Positions 1 through 7,894 of a DNA stretch of 64,000 nt are shown piece by piece. The stretch is from Hymenobacter siberiensis (GTDB taxonomy: Bacteria > Bacteroidota > Bacteroidia > Cytophagales > Hymenobacteraceae): the NCBI RefSeq assembly GCF_018967845.1, contig NZ_JAHLZZ010000001.1, positions 1,054,001 through 1,118,000 on the forward strand. The letters run 5' to 3'. Under the pieces are notes generated by a model, which worked only from the letters and a program-made list of their open reading frames with translations, made no database searches and was not told the origin of the DNA. The translations under genes and the position numbers were made by a program. How positions within the stretch are numbered: the first letter of the stretch is position 1; each line of letters starts with the position of its first letter.

Positions 1-232
1 AGCACGCTGCCGCCGGGCACCTGCTGCAGGTGCTGCAGGTGCTGCAGGTGCTGCATGGCTTCCTGCTTGTCGGCACGGGCCCCGCGCCGCATCCCCATAG
101 CAGCCAGGAGCCCAGCACGCCCATGAGCACATACACCACGCCAATGGCGGCAAAGCCGAGCTTCGCCAGCGCTTTAATGCCGGACGAAGGCAGGGGAGGA
201 ATAGTGGTAAGCAGCTTATCGGTGGCAGACAT
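1..232 (-). pseudogene. 5' end of a DUF1206-like membrane protein gene, apparently frameshifted
   Basis: On the minus strand an ATG at 232 opens a frame encoding MSATDKLLTTIPPLPSSGIK followed by a hydrophobic stretch ending VVYVLMGVL, which resembles the first transmembrane repeat of DUF1206 proteins. Just after this, around 111-112, the expected continuation (LLAAMGMRRGARADKQEAMQ) is found in another frame, so one base appears to be missing. Both frames stay open to the window edge. The shifted frame ends with three tandem QHL codon triplets (21-53). Either a true frameshift or a sequence error is possible. The rest of the gene lies outside the window, and the family call is from memory of the domain pattern. 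Confidence 0.45.
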
Positions 233-315
233 AACAACGGCAGAAGGCAAAATACTGCATTTCCTTACGCAGCAATCCGGCGCAAAGGTTGAGGCAGTGC
301 CATGCGGATAGATGC

Positions 316-351
316 AAAAAAGCCCCTTCTGCTGCCAGAAGGGGCTTTTTT
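316..351. terminator. Rho-independent terminator
   Basis: A near-perfect hairpin has arms aaaaagccccttctg and cagaaggggcttttt around a 4-base loop, with A and T runs on the two sides. It can therefore work in both directions. It lies just downstream of the minus-strand CsbD gene. Confidence 0.85.
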
Positions 352-412
352 TATTAATGAAACAAGGCGGTGGAATTGGGAAGGCGCGTTATTTCATCGG
401 GGAAAAGTCAAT

Positions 413-847
413 TTAGAACGTGCGCTGGAACCAACCTTTGATGTCGTCGATGGTGTGGCCCGTTTTCTCCTGCAGGCGGCCGTACCACTCGTCCTGCTTG
501 CCGTCTTCGTAGTCGAGGTCGTTGTCGGTGAGGTTGCCCCACTTCTGCTTGGCCTGGCCTTTAATCTGGTTCCAGTCGCCGCGAGCTTTCAGCTCAGTGC
601 TGTTGCCGGTGGCGGCAGCGCTGGCATCGTTGGTGGTGTTGCTGAACCAGTTTTTAATATCACCAATGGTTTCGCCGGTTTTTTCCTGCAGGCGGCCGAA
701 CCATTCGTCCTGCTTGCCTTCGCTGTAAGTCAGGTCGTCGTCGGTCAGGTTGCCCCATTTCTGCTTGGCGGCACCTTTCAGTTGGTTCCAGTTGCCGCGG
801 CCTTGCAGCTCAGTATTGTCACCGATTTTATTGTTGTTAACGTCCAT
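413..847 (-). CDS. Tandem-duplicated CsbD-like stress protein
   Basis: The 144-residue product contains two copies of the CsbD fold. Each has the pattern GxWNQ(L/I)KGxAKQKWGNLTD followed by GKQDEW(F/Y)GRLQEKTG and (I/D)DIKxWF; the copies cover residues about 14-68 and 86-142 and are joined by an Ala/Thr/Asn linker. CsbD proteins are usually single-domain, about 60-70 residues, very hydrophilic and induced by general stress; their biochemical role is not settled. No signal peptide is visible, so it is expected in the cytoplasm. The gene stands alone, is followed by a strong terminator, and has an AT-rich leader upstream. The two halves are close enough to suggest a fairly recent internal duplication. 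Confidence 0.9.
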   Translation of the reverse strand: MDVNNNKIGDNTELQGRGNWNQLKGAAKQKWGNLTDDDLTYSEGKQDEWFGRLQEKTGETIGDIKNWFSNTTNDASAAATGNSTELKARGDWNQIKGQAKQKWGNLTDNDLDYEDGKQDEWYGRLQEKTGHTIDDIKGWFQRTF

Positions 848-1015
848 GATTGAAAGGGAAGTATAATTAGAAAGAAATGAGGGTGGGAGGGGAAGCAGTT
901 ACGAGCTTTGTACGCAAGGCATTTGGGGCGCGTTGAGGACGCGGGACGAATGCCAGAATCTTACACCCCCATTGCTGCGCATCCGTAGCCCGGGCCGGTC
1001 ACATTGCGGCAGCTG

Positions 1016-1654
1016 CTATAAATTGCCCGCTACGAGGCTGCCCAGAAGCACTATCCACAGGCCCGCGCCCACGCTGTAGCCGCCCCAGGCCCGGCCGCGC
1101 TTGCGGTGCTGGGCCTCTTCGCGGTAAGCGTGGCTGTAGGCAGGGTCGGCCAGCAACCCGGGGTCGGGAGCCTTCAGGTTGGCCGCCGCTATGGCGTGAG
1201 GCGCCATGATAGCCGGGGCCATCACGCCCAGAAACAGCCCCCCGTAGAGCGTAGCAGCCAGCGAACCCCAAAACGGGCCGCCGCTCGTGTAGCTACGGGC
1301 CGCATCCTGGCGGCCTTTGGTGCGGCGCTGGGCATCGCTCAGGCCCGGTAGAAGGTCGGACGTCAGCGGCTTTTCGGTTGCAGGGGCCGGGTGGAGCACC
1401 TCGCGGGTACCATTGGCGTAGCGTACCAGAAACACGTCGGCCGTAGCCAGGCGCAAGGTGTCGGTGCCAGCGGGGGGCAGGTAAGTCAGGGCCAGGGGCG
1501 AGATGGTGAGCACCCGGCCCGGTACTTCGCTGCCATCGGCACATAGGATAACATCCGTAGTTCCGGCTGCCTGCGCACGGGCTTGGCCCACCCCGGCCAG
1601 GAGCAGCAGGAGCAGCAAATGCCACAGGGCTGTAGGTTTGGCAATGGTGCGCAT
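1016..1654 (-). CDS. Secreted/membrane protein with a DVFLVRYANGT motif, unknown function
   Basis: The 212-residue protein begins with a cleavable-looking signal peptide (hydrophobic LLLLLLLAGVG, then ARAQA). The N-terminal ~100 residues form a small domain ending DVFLVRYANGTREVL, shared with the upstream neighbour. The C-terminal half has two predicted membrane helices (around residues 130-150 and 192-210). The gene starts 3 bases after the stop of the neighbour at 1658-2443, so the two are almost certainly co-transcribed and probably translationally coupled. I do not recognise a function. The shared domain is probably a periplasmic beta-rich module; this is inference. Confidence 0.75.
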   Translation of the reverse strand: MRTIAKPTALWHLLLLLLLAGVGQARAQAAGTTDVILCADGSEVPGRVLTISPLALTYLPPAGTDTLRLATADVFLVRYANGTREVLHPAPATEKPLTSDLLPGLSDAQRRTKGRQDAARSYTSGGPFWGSLAATLYGGLFLGVMAPAIMAPHAIAAANLKAPDPGLLADPAYSHAYREEAQHRKRGRAWGGYSVGAGLWIVLLGSLVAGNL

Positions 1655-1657
1655 GGC

Positions 1658-2443
1658 CTAGCGATGGCGGCCGTTGAAGCCAAGCATCAGGCTGACGCGG
1701 GTGCCGCCATTGCCCGGCACCACGGCCACGTTCACGGGGAAATTGATGCCATTGGAGCGAAACGAGGTGCCCATGGCCAGTACCAGGTTGGCCCCCAGAG
1801 GCGTTAGGTTGGGGCCCACGCCGAACTCGAAGCCCTTGGCCCCGCGCATGCCCAGCAGGCCGCTCACGCTGGGCAGAAACTTGCCCTGCTCCAGCCCGCC
1901 CACCAGCGGCACGAATTCTACCAGGCCGCTCACGCCGTTGGGCAGTCGAAACAGGCGGCTCTCGAACTGCCAGCCAAACTGCGTCAGGAAGGGGTTGAGG
2001 TCGGGAATGCTTTCGCGGGCCTTGTCCAGCACATTGGCCGAGAGAATGGTGAAGCCAATGCGCGGCCCATCGAGCCGGATGGGCTCGTCCAGAATGGCAT
2101 CGTCGGGCGACTGGTTATTAACCGTGGGCACATCGGCCGGGAAAGCCGTGTGTGCTGCTGCCGTCGATACGGGCACGCCGCCGCTGGCCGTTGCCGGGGG
2201 CGCGTTGAGTACTTCCTTGGTGCCGTTGGCGTAGCGAATCAGGAATACATCGGAGCGCCACACGCTGATGAGCGGGCCGTCGGGGTTGTCGGCGCGGCGG
2301 TATTTTACTTCGGAAGGCGTGATTTCGACCACCTTCACTGCAACTTCGTCGCCGTTGCGCTTGGTGAGCAAGTCCTGGGCGCAGGCCGGGCCAACCACCA
2401 GCAGCACCAGCAGGGAACACAATAGGAGTAGGCGTATAAACAT
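1658..2443 (-). CDS. Secreted protein with a DVFLIRYANGT motif and beta-barrel-like C-terminus
   Basis: With the start at 2443 the product is 261 residues and opens with a clean signal peptide (MFIRLLLLCSLLVLLVVG, cleavage after ACA). An in-frame ATG at 2491 would add 16 residues ahead of it and is less likely. The first ~90 mature residues match the neighbouring 212-residue protein (KxxGxEVxxxVxxIxxxxVxY and DVFLIRYANGTKEVL). The C-terminal ~130 residues, rich in alternating Gly and hydrophobic residues and ending SLMLGFNGRHR, look like outer-membrane beta strands. It is the first gene of a two-gene operon. The function is unknown. Confidence 0.75.
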   Translation of the reverse strand: MFIRLLLLCSLLVLLVVGPACAQDLLTKRNGDEVAVKVVEITPSEVKYRRADNPDGPLISVWRSDVFLIRYANGTKEVLNAPPATASGGVPVSTAAAHTAFPADVPTVNNQSPDDAILDEPIRLDGPRIGFTILSANVLDKARESIPDLNPFLTQFGWQFESRLFRLPNGVSGLVEFVPLVGGLEQGKFLPSVSGLLGMRGAKGFEFGVGPNLTPLGANLVLAMGTSFRSNGINFPVNVAVVPGNGGTRVSLMLGFNGRHR

Positions 2444-2640
2444 GGCGCGGGGGGCTAAGGGTGAAAACATGATGAAAGGTGGCGTATTCACTACCCGAAT
2501 TCAACCGTATTTTGCACATTGTTAGACCTTATGCAGTGGGTAATTTTATTATTAAGTCAATGATTGATAGGTTTTAATGATGTGATAAAAGGATATTAAT
2601 ATGCGCTTCAAATAATCAAAAAAACCTATTTACGGCATCA

Positions 2641-4200
2641 ATGGACGACCTGCGCACCACGCTTCTCACCCTCAGCCCCGACGACCGGCGCGATTTCGGC
2701 CGCTTCATTCAGCGGCAGCGCCGCAAAACCATCGGCCGGCTCGATTCGCGCCTCTACGAGCTGCTGGTGCGGGCCAAGGAGTTGAAAACCGAGCAGCTCA
2801 TTGCCCAGCTCTACCCCGCCGAGCCCAATCCCGTGGCCTACTACGCGCTGCGCAAGCGCCTCATGCGCCACCTCACCGACTACCTGCTGCTGCGCCAGCG
2901 CCAGCTCGATACCACCGCCGCCGCCACCGTGCGCGGCCACCTCACCCTGGCCCAGTACCTCTTCGAAGCCGGTATTCCGCGCCTGGCCTGGAATACCCTG
3001 CGCAAGGCCGAAAAGCTGGGCCGCGAAACCGAGCAGCACGAGCAGCTGAACGCCGTGTACAACCTCCAGATTCAGCACGCCAGCTCGCCCTACGCCGAGC
3101 CGCTCGACGAAATTCTGCCCCGCTACCGCCTCAACAAAAAGGCCGCCGACGAGGAGGAGCGGGCCAATATTGCCGACAGCCTGCTGCGCCAGCGCCTGCG
3201 CGAGTCGCGGGTGCGCGGCCGGGCCGTAGTGGCCGTCGATGCCATTCTGCAAAATATTCTGGCCGAATACGACTTGCTGGAAGCCTTCGCCCGCTCGCCC
3301 GCGCTACTCAGCCGGCTCATGTCCATCACGCGCAACGCCATGCTGGTGCGGCGCGATTTCACGTCGTTTGCCGTGTTTATTGAGCGGTGCTACAACCTTA
3401 TGGAGCGCCGCCACGGCTTTGCGCCGGCCCAGCGCGGGCACCAGCTCAAGCTGCTCTACATGCTGGCCCACGCCCTGTACCGCTCGCGCCGCTTTGCCGA
3501 GTCGGTGGCATATCTGGAAAAAGGTGCTGCCCTGCTGAGCGCCGGGCCGGGCCGTCCGTTCAGCGAGTTTACGCCGCGCTTCACCTTCTTGCTTGCGGCC
3601 AACTACGCGTTTCTGCGCCGCAATGCCGAAAGCATTGGCCTGCTCGAAGCCGCTTTGCGCGGCCCCAAAGCCCTCACTGCCGCCGACGACCTCACCGCCC
3701 GTCTCCAGCTCACGTTTCACTACTTCGCCGAAGGCCAGTTTGCCAAAGCCAACCAGGCCCTGCTCAGCCTGAACCGCACCGACCATTGGCTGGAGCAGCA
3801 CCTGGGCCTGGAGTGGCTGCTGAACCGCAACATCGGCGAAATGCTCATTCAAATCGAGCTCGACAACGCCGAGCAGGCCCTGACCCGCCTGCGCGCCATC
3901 GAGCGCACTATCCGCGACCTGTTTCCCGCCGTGCCCGCCGACGCGGCCACCGCTACCGAAGCCGTGCCCGCCGGCGGCCCCTATCACCCCGTGCTCACCT
4001 ATCTGAGCCTGGTGCGCGAGCTCATCGAAAACCCCGCCACCGCGCACACCCACGACTTTGGCAATCGGGTAACGCACCTGCCCGCGTTCATTTCCCAGGA
4101 GCGCGAAGATTTGCAGGTCATCAGCTTCTACTCCTGGCTGCGCGCCCGCACCCTGGGCCGCCCGTATTACAACGTGCTCCTGGAAATTGCCAATGCCTGA
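2641..4200 (+). CDS. Helical-repeat hypothetical protein
   Basis: The 519-residue, Arg/Leu/Ala-rich protein is predicted to be almost entirely helical, with TPR-like helix pairs (for example AHALYRSRRFAESVAYLEKG and YFAEGQFAKANQALLSLN). There is no signal peptide or membrane segment, so it is probably cytoplasmic. Similar long TPR-like proteins of unknown role are common in Bacteroidota, and I do not recognise a specific family. It stands alone: about 115 bases of unusually AT-rich DNA (2526-2640) precede it and probably hold its promoter, and a strong hairpin terminator follows. The ATG at 2641 lacks an obvious Shine-Dalgarno sequence, as is usual in this phylum. Confidence 0.8.
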   Translation: MDDLRTTLLTLSPDDRRDFGRFIQRQRRKTIGRLDSRLYELLVRAKELKTEQLIAQLYPAEPNPVAYYALRKRLMRHLTDYLLLRQRQLDTTAAATVRGHLTLAQYLFEAGIPRLAWNTLRKAEKLGRETEQHEQLNAVYNLQIQHASSPYAEPLDEILPRYRLNKKAADEEERANIADSLLRQRLRESRVRGRAVVAVDAILQNILAEYDLLEAFARSPALLSRLMSITRNAMLVRRDFTSFAVFIERCYNLMERRHGFAPAQRGHQLKLLYMLAHALYRSRRFAESVAYLEKGAALLSAGPGRPFSEFTPRFTFLLAANYAFLRRNAESIGLLEAALRGPKALTAADDLTARLQLTFHYFAEGQFAKANQALLSLNRTDHWLEQHLGLEWLLNRNIGEMLIQIELDNAEQALTRLRAIERTIRDLFPAVPADAATATEAVPAGGPYHPVLTYLSLVRELIENPATAHTHDFGNRVTHLPAFISQEREDLQVISFYSWLRARTLGRPYYNVLLEIANA

Positions 4201-4211
4201 GCATTTCGCAT

Positions 4212-4249
4212 AAAGAAGCCCCGCGCAATTTCCTGCGCGGGGCTTCTTT
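4212..4249 (+). terminator. Rho-independent terminator
   Basis: A 15-bp hairpin (aaagaagccccgcgc / gcgcggggcttcttt) lies 12 bases after the stop of the helical-repeat gene. It can also serve the convergent lipoprotein gene. Confidence 0.85.
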
Positions 4250-4270
4250 CATAATCAGGGCCGGCTGAAA

Positions 4271-4720
4271 TTACTTCTTGGCGGCAGCCTGCATGTTGTC
4301 TTTGGTCTGCTGGGCCGATTTGGCGGCGGCGTCGCCCATGGCGTTCATTTTGTCGCCGGCGGCGTTCATTTTGGCGTTCATCTTGGCACCGGCGGCATCC
4401 ATTTTGTCACCAGCGGCTTCCATTTTGGCATCCATTTTGGCACCAGCGGCTTCCATCTTGGCATCCATTTTGGCACCAGCGGCATCCATCTTGGCACCGG
4501 CATTCTGCATGCCTTCTTTCATGTTGGCCGAGGCGTTGTCGACGGCAGCGCCGGCGGCGGCACCAGCTTCGGTAGCTGACATGGCAGTGCTATCGGTCAC
4601 GACCGTAGCGGTGGTACCGTCGGTGGCCACGGTGGTTTCGGTGGTTTTGGTCTGCTCGCAGGCAGTGGCGGTGAAGGCAACGGCGGCGGCTACGAACAGT
4701 GCTTTAACGGAAATTTTCAT
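4271..4720 (-). CDS. Lipoprotein with 11-residue Ala/Lys/Met repeats
   Basis: The start at 4720 gives 149 residues with a lipoprotein signal (MKISVKALFVAAAVAFTATA followed by Cys). An in-frame ATG at 4759 would place 13 extra residues ahead of the signal and is rejected. After a Thr/Val-rich linker the C-terminal half consists of degenerate 11-residue units of the type AAGAKMDAKME, six or more times. This periodicity suggests an amphipathic helix like that of LEA-type or apolipoprotein-type proteins. Function is unknown; a stress or envelope-stabilising role is only a guess. The repeat DNA is also a site prone to length change. Confidence 0.75.
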   Translation of the reverse strand: MKISVKALFVAAAVAFTATACEQTKTTETTVATDGTTATVVTDSTAMSATEAGAAAGAAVDNASANMKEGMQNAGAKMDAAGAKMDAKMEAAGAKMDAKMEAAGDKMDAAGAKMNAKMNAAGDKMNAMGDAAAKSAQQTKDNMQAAAKK

Positions 4721-4888
4721 GGTCTGTGGATTTGAAAGTGAGATTTGACCGTTAATCAATACTAGTCAAAAAGGTAACCCATCCGCTAAGTTGGCCTGCG
4801 CCCGGGCCAGCCGCCCCAAACCGCTCAGCTAACTTTTATCGGCCGGTAGCAGTATAGCCCTCACGCATCTTTTCAATCTCGCATTCCC

Positions 4889-5290
4889 ATGGATTCCACC
4901 GCCGCCACTCCGCAAACGCCCGCCACGCCCGCCGTGCCCATGACTGTTAGCGACCAGCAAAATACCGCCCTGCTCGACGATACCCTCACGTTCCTCACGG
5001 CCAGCACGCCCACCAATTCCGGCCCGCAGGGCATCGTTGAAATTGAGCGCTGGGCTGCCGTGCTGGCCGCCTCCGAACGCACCGGGCTGGCCAAAATCAA
5101 GCAGGAGCTCGGCCAGCTCAGCGATATGCTGGCCGATGCCAAAACGCCCGCTCACGACATCGCCGAAATCCTCGCCAGCCTGGGGGCCGAAACCGCCAAA
5201 GTAGCCGAAGAGGCCGGCGGCGGCTACGCCGCCCCGCTCACCAACCTGAGCAAGCAGCTCATTAAAGCCGGTAATACGCTCTCGAAGTAG
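4889..5290 (+). CDS. Small soluble hypothetical protein
   Basis: The 133-residue protein has a Pro/Thr/Ala-rich N-terminal tail (about 25 residues) followed by a predicted all-helical body (ERWAAVLAASERTGLAKIKQ, QLSDMLADAKTPAHDIAEIL). No signal peptide, membrane segment or known motif is visible. It is divergent from the lipoprotein gene, with about 170 bases between them, and is followed by an inverted-repeat element. Codon use matches the neighbours, so I regard it as a real gene of unknown function. Confidence 0.65.
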   Translation: MDSTAATPQTPATPAVPMTVSDQQNTALLDDTLTFLTASTPTNSGPQGIVEIERWAAVLAASERTGLAKIKQELGQLSDMLADAKTPAHDIAEILASLGAETAKVAEEAGGGYAAPLTNLSKQLIKAGNTLSK

Positions 5291-5315
5291 CCGGCTCCGC
5301 CTCGCCGTAACCATT

Positions 5316-5405
5316 GTAGCGCGAACTTTGTAGTTCGCGTCCCCGCAGCCGCCCGGAAAGTTCCGGCTGGCCGCGTGGCGACGCGAACCACCAAGTTCGC
5401 GCTAC
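5316..5405. repeat. Inverted repeat, family C (gtagcgcg...cgcgctac)
   Basis: The arms gtagcgcgaactttgtagtt and aaccaccaagttcgcgctac, each extended by gacgcg or its complement, lie about 40 bases apart. Each arm is itself partly palindromic. The element fills the space between the 133-residue and 338-residue genes. A related element lies at 8737-8813. Confidence 0.75.
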
Positions 5406-5415
5406 TGATTTTTCT

Positions 5416-6432
5416 ATGGCCCCCTTCACCCCCGCCGACCTGCTGCCCTACGACCCGTTCGACGGCATGCGCTTCGGCCCCGAAACCTGCTTCCTCAGCG
5501 GCCAGCCCGTGGGCCCCGAAGATACCGTGCCCGTGTTCGCCGAATGGCTGCAAACCCGGTATAATCTGGCCGAGCGCCCCATTCAGCTCCTCGACCAGCG
5601 CACCGTCCTCATCAAGGATTTGCGCCTGCCCGCCGCCCCCGCCGCCCGCCAGCGCATCGAAGCGCTGGAGAGTAGGGTAGAGGCCGCTGCCGCGCAGGGC
5701 CCCGCCGCCCTCCGCGCCCTCGGCGATGACACGCTGTTCCTCTGGATGGGCAAAATGTTCTATGGCATCTTCATTACTGAGCTCCTGAACGAGTTCGAAC
5801 CCCTGATAAAGCCCAAGTACCCGCTGGCCGAAAACGCCGCGCTGGTGCGCCGCTTCCAGGCCTTTTTTCAGCTGCTGCAGGGCCTGCGCGTGCCTACCGA
5901 ATACGCCGATTTCGTGCCCGGCTCCGTTTTCGTACTCGAAGCCGACCCCGCCGAGGACGTGACACCCTTCGAGTACGACGACGACCTGAATACCCTCGTT
6001 TTCAGCATTAAGCTCGATAAAACCGTACTGGTTGCTTGTCTGGTCGATATCGCCTTGGTAGGCCAGGCCATGCGCAAAGTCTACGCCGATGCCCAGCGCC
6101 CCCTGCACCCCGTGCAGATTGCCGAGTTCAAGGCCCGCGTGTACTATGCCGCCCACCTGCTGCACGTCGTGCCCGATATCTACCCGCGTCACCCGCGCCC
6201 CGGCGACACCCAAATCGTGTTCGACGCCCTCATCGACGACGTGACCGGCGCCATCTTCAACCCCTGGGAAAACAGCGCCTACACCCAAACCCTGGCCGAA
6301 ATGTGGCAGCGCTGGAACATCTCCCTCGCCGACGTAGTAGCCAAACCCGCCGATCCGCTGACGCTGCTTTACAACCAGGACAGTACCCCGCGAGAGCTGA
6401 AGCACTGGCCGCCAGTTTCAAGCGAAGCATGA
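5416..6432 (+). CDS. Conserved-type hypothetical protein
   Basis: The 338-residue soluble protein has no signal peptide, membrane segment or catalytic motif that I recognise. The N-terminus carries a CFLSGQPVGPEDTVPVF segment that may bind a metal or simply be structural. The rest is mixed helix and strand, with Tyr, Phe and acidic clusters (FEYDDDLNTLVFSIKLDK). It ends in the ATGA overlap with a possible start of the following lipase-like gene, so the two may be co-transcribed. Codon use is typical of the window. Confidence 0.7.
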   Translation: MAPFTPADLLPYDPFDGMRFGPETCFLSGQPVGPEDTVPVFAEWLQTRYNLAERPIQLLDQRTVLIKDLRLPAAPAARQRIEALESRVEAAAAQGPAALRALGDDTLFLWMGKMFYGIFITELLNEFEPLIKPKYPLAENAALVRRFQAFFQLLQGLRVPTEYADFVPGSVFVLEADPAEDVTPFEYDDDLNTLVFSIKLDKTVLVACLVDIALVGQAMRKVYADAQRPLHPVQIAEFKARVYYAAHLLHVVPDIYPRHPRPGDTQIVFDALIDDVTGAIFNPWENSAYTQTLAEMWQRWNISLADVVAKPADPLTLLYNQDSTPRELKHWPPVSSEA

Positions 6433-6456
6433 GTTCCTTCAAAAACAATCATCAGG

Positions 6457-6511
6457 CTCTCCCTCTCCGCAGGAGAGGGGCCGTGCCCGGCAGGGGCCAG
6501 GGGGTGAGGTT
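6457..6511 (+). repeat. ctctccctctcc / ggagaggg...gggggtgagg dispersed-repeat-like segment
   Basis: The stretch has the form of a widely dispersed intergenic repeat (ctccctctcc, then aggagagggg, gcaggggcca and gggggtgaggt). It lies at the junction of two coding regions and supplies the GTG that probably starts the DUF3089 lipoprotein gene. The resemblance to known dispersed repeats is from memory. Confidence 0.5.
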
Positions 6512-7544
6512 ACTCGTCTGGGCAATCATATTATCAATATTACCGCTCACCAGCTGCCTCCGCCTGCTCAAGCCGCCGCACGATTTTGCCTACTACCACC
6601 CCGGCCCCGTCCCCAACTATGCCGAGGACAGCAACTGGGCTGCCCTGCCTACCCGCTGCGACCCGGCCGATGCCGTGCCCCGCAAAACCACCCTGCGCGA
6701 CCAGCAGGCAACGGCCGAAGCCGACGTGTTTTTCGTGCACCCCACTACTTACTTCTGGCGCGGCTCCTGGAACGCCAGCGTGGCTAATGCCCGCCTCAAC
6801 TGCTATACCGACCGCAGTGCCATCCGCAAGCAGGCCACCGTGTTCAACGCCACCGCCCGTATCTACGCCCCGCGCTACCGGCAGGCCACGCTATATTCCT
6901 TCTTCGATTCTACCGCCGAAGGCAGCAGCCGCAAAGCTCTGGCCCTGGCCTACGCCGATGTGCGTACTGCCTTTCAATACTACCTCACGCACTACAACCA
7001 GGGCCGCCCCATCATCATCGCAGGCCACAGCCAGGGCACCGACCACGCCACCCGCCTCCTCCACGAGTTCTTCGATAACGACCTCAAGCTGCGCCGTCAG
7101 CTCGTAGCCGCCTACCTCATTGGCTTCAGGGTGCAGCCGCATGAGTACCAGACCATTCTACCCTGCGCCGATTCGCTGTCCACGGGCTGCTTCGTGGCCT
7201 ACAATTCCGTGGCCACCGGTAACGAATTCCCGCCCTTCAGCCACGTTGCCGTCACCAACCCCCTCACCTGGACCACCGATACCGCGCGGGCTCCTGCCAG
7301 CCTCAACCGGGGCGGCGTCAGCCAGTGCTTCAAGCGTATCGACCCGCACGTAACCGATGCTAAAATCCACGACGGCCTCCTTTGGGTCACGCCACCCAAA
7401 CCCGGCGGCTACCCGCGCTTCCTGCTCCCCGGCGAGCTCATCCTCCGCCACTCCTTCCACATCGCCGACTACTCCCTCTTCTACATGAACCTGCGCGAGA
7501 ATGCGCAGGCGCGGGTGCGGGCGTGGCAGCTAAGAAGCAAGTAA
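6504..7544 (+). CDS. DUF3089-type alpha/beta-hydrolase lipoprotein
   Basis: From GTG 6504 the product is 346 residues and begins with a lipoprotein signal (MRLLVWAIILSILPLTS then Cys). An ATG at 6429, overlapping the previous stop, would add a 25-residue repeat-derived, Arg-rich head that does not look like a signal. The core matches DUF3089: DVFFVHPTTYF near the start, a GHSQGT nucleophile elbow (Ser in the third position) and a C-terminal FHIADYSLFYMNLREN segment. It is expected to be an envelope-anchored serine esterase or lipase; the substrate is unknown. It probably shares a transcript with the upstream gene. Confidence 0.8.
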   Translation: MRLLVWAIILSILPLTSCLRLLKPPHDFAYYHPGPVPNYAEDSNWAALPTRCDPADAVPRKTTLRDQQATAEADVFFVHPTTYFWRGSWNASVANARLNCYTDRSAIRKQATVFNATARIYAPRYRQATLYSFFDSTAEGSSRKALALAYADVRTAFQYYLTHYNQGRPIIIAGHSQGTDHATRLLHEFFDNDLKLRRQLVAAYLIGFRVQPHEYQTILPCADSLSTGCFVAYNSVATGNEFPPFSHVAVTNPLTWTTDTARAPASLNRGGVSQCFKRIDPHVTDAKIHDGLLWVTPPKPGGYPRFLLPGELILRHSFHIADYSLFYMNLRENAQARVRAWQLRSK

Positions 7545-7820
7545 GTCACGCTCGAATTGAGTCCGCAAATTCGTGATTTGAGTGTCAGGATTATTATGGT
7601 TGAAGACATCCATTGACTTCCAAAAATTCGCTTCATCGAACCCCGCAAAATCATTCACGGAAGCAAGGGCCAAATTATGTAGCTGGTATGCCACCGGGCC
7701 GGCAAATCTACCAAGTTTCATTGCGCGGGTATCATCCGTCAACGGAGTAGGAACGGAGCGAATGTTTAATAGAAAGTTATATAGAATGCCTCAGTAAGTG
7801 GCTTTGCGTAGGTTGTCCAT
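7530..7820 (-). pseudogene. Low-GC gene remnant, unknown, with one in-frame TGA
   Basis: The minus strand reads MDNLRKATY, then TGA (7791-7793), then an open frame through GILYNFLLNIRSVPTPLTDD and AGPVAYQLHNLALASVNDF to LRTQFERDLLAS and a TAG stop. The composition is protein-like. Codons are AT-richer than in any neighbour (AAT, CAT, TTA, GAT), which suggests transferred DNA. A TATA-rich stretch precedes the ATG at 7820. Translation could restart at the TTG at 7742 to give 70 residues. I do not recognise the family. It may be a broken gene, a fragment of a longer one, or a chance reading. Confidence 0.4.
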
Positions 7821-7836
7821 CCTGCAAGTAAAGTAT

Positions 7837-7873
7837 AAAAAAAGCCCCGCCGGCACAATGCCAGCGGGGCTTT
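7837..7873 (-). terminator. Rho-independent terminator of tsf
   Basis: On the minus strand the hairpin aaagccccgctgg / ccggcggggcttt is followed by a T run. It lies 21 bases after the tsf stop codon. Confidence 0.85.
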
Positions 7874-7894
7874 CAATTTAGCAGTCAGCCGCAA

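Noticed and set aside
4300..4520. Short regularly spaced repeats resembling a CRISPR array
   Set aside because: The repeats are contiguous 33-base coding units of the lipoprotein, without unique spacers and without cas genes.
5224..6405. A 393-codon minus-strand open frame over two plus-strand hypothetical genes
   Set aside because: Runs across two genes and an inverted repeat, with mirror-type composition; the plus-strand frames have better start context and spacing.
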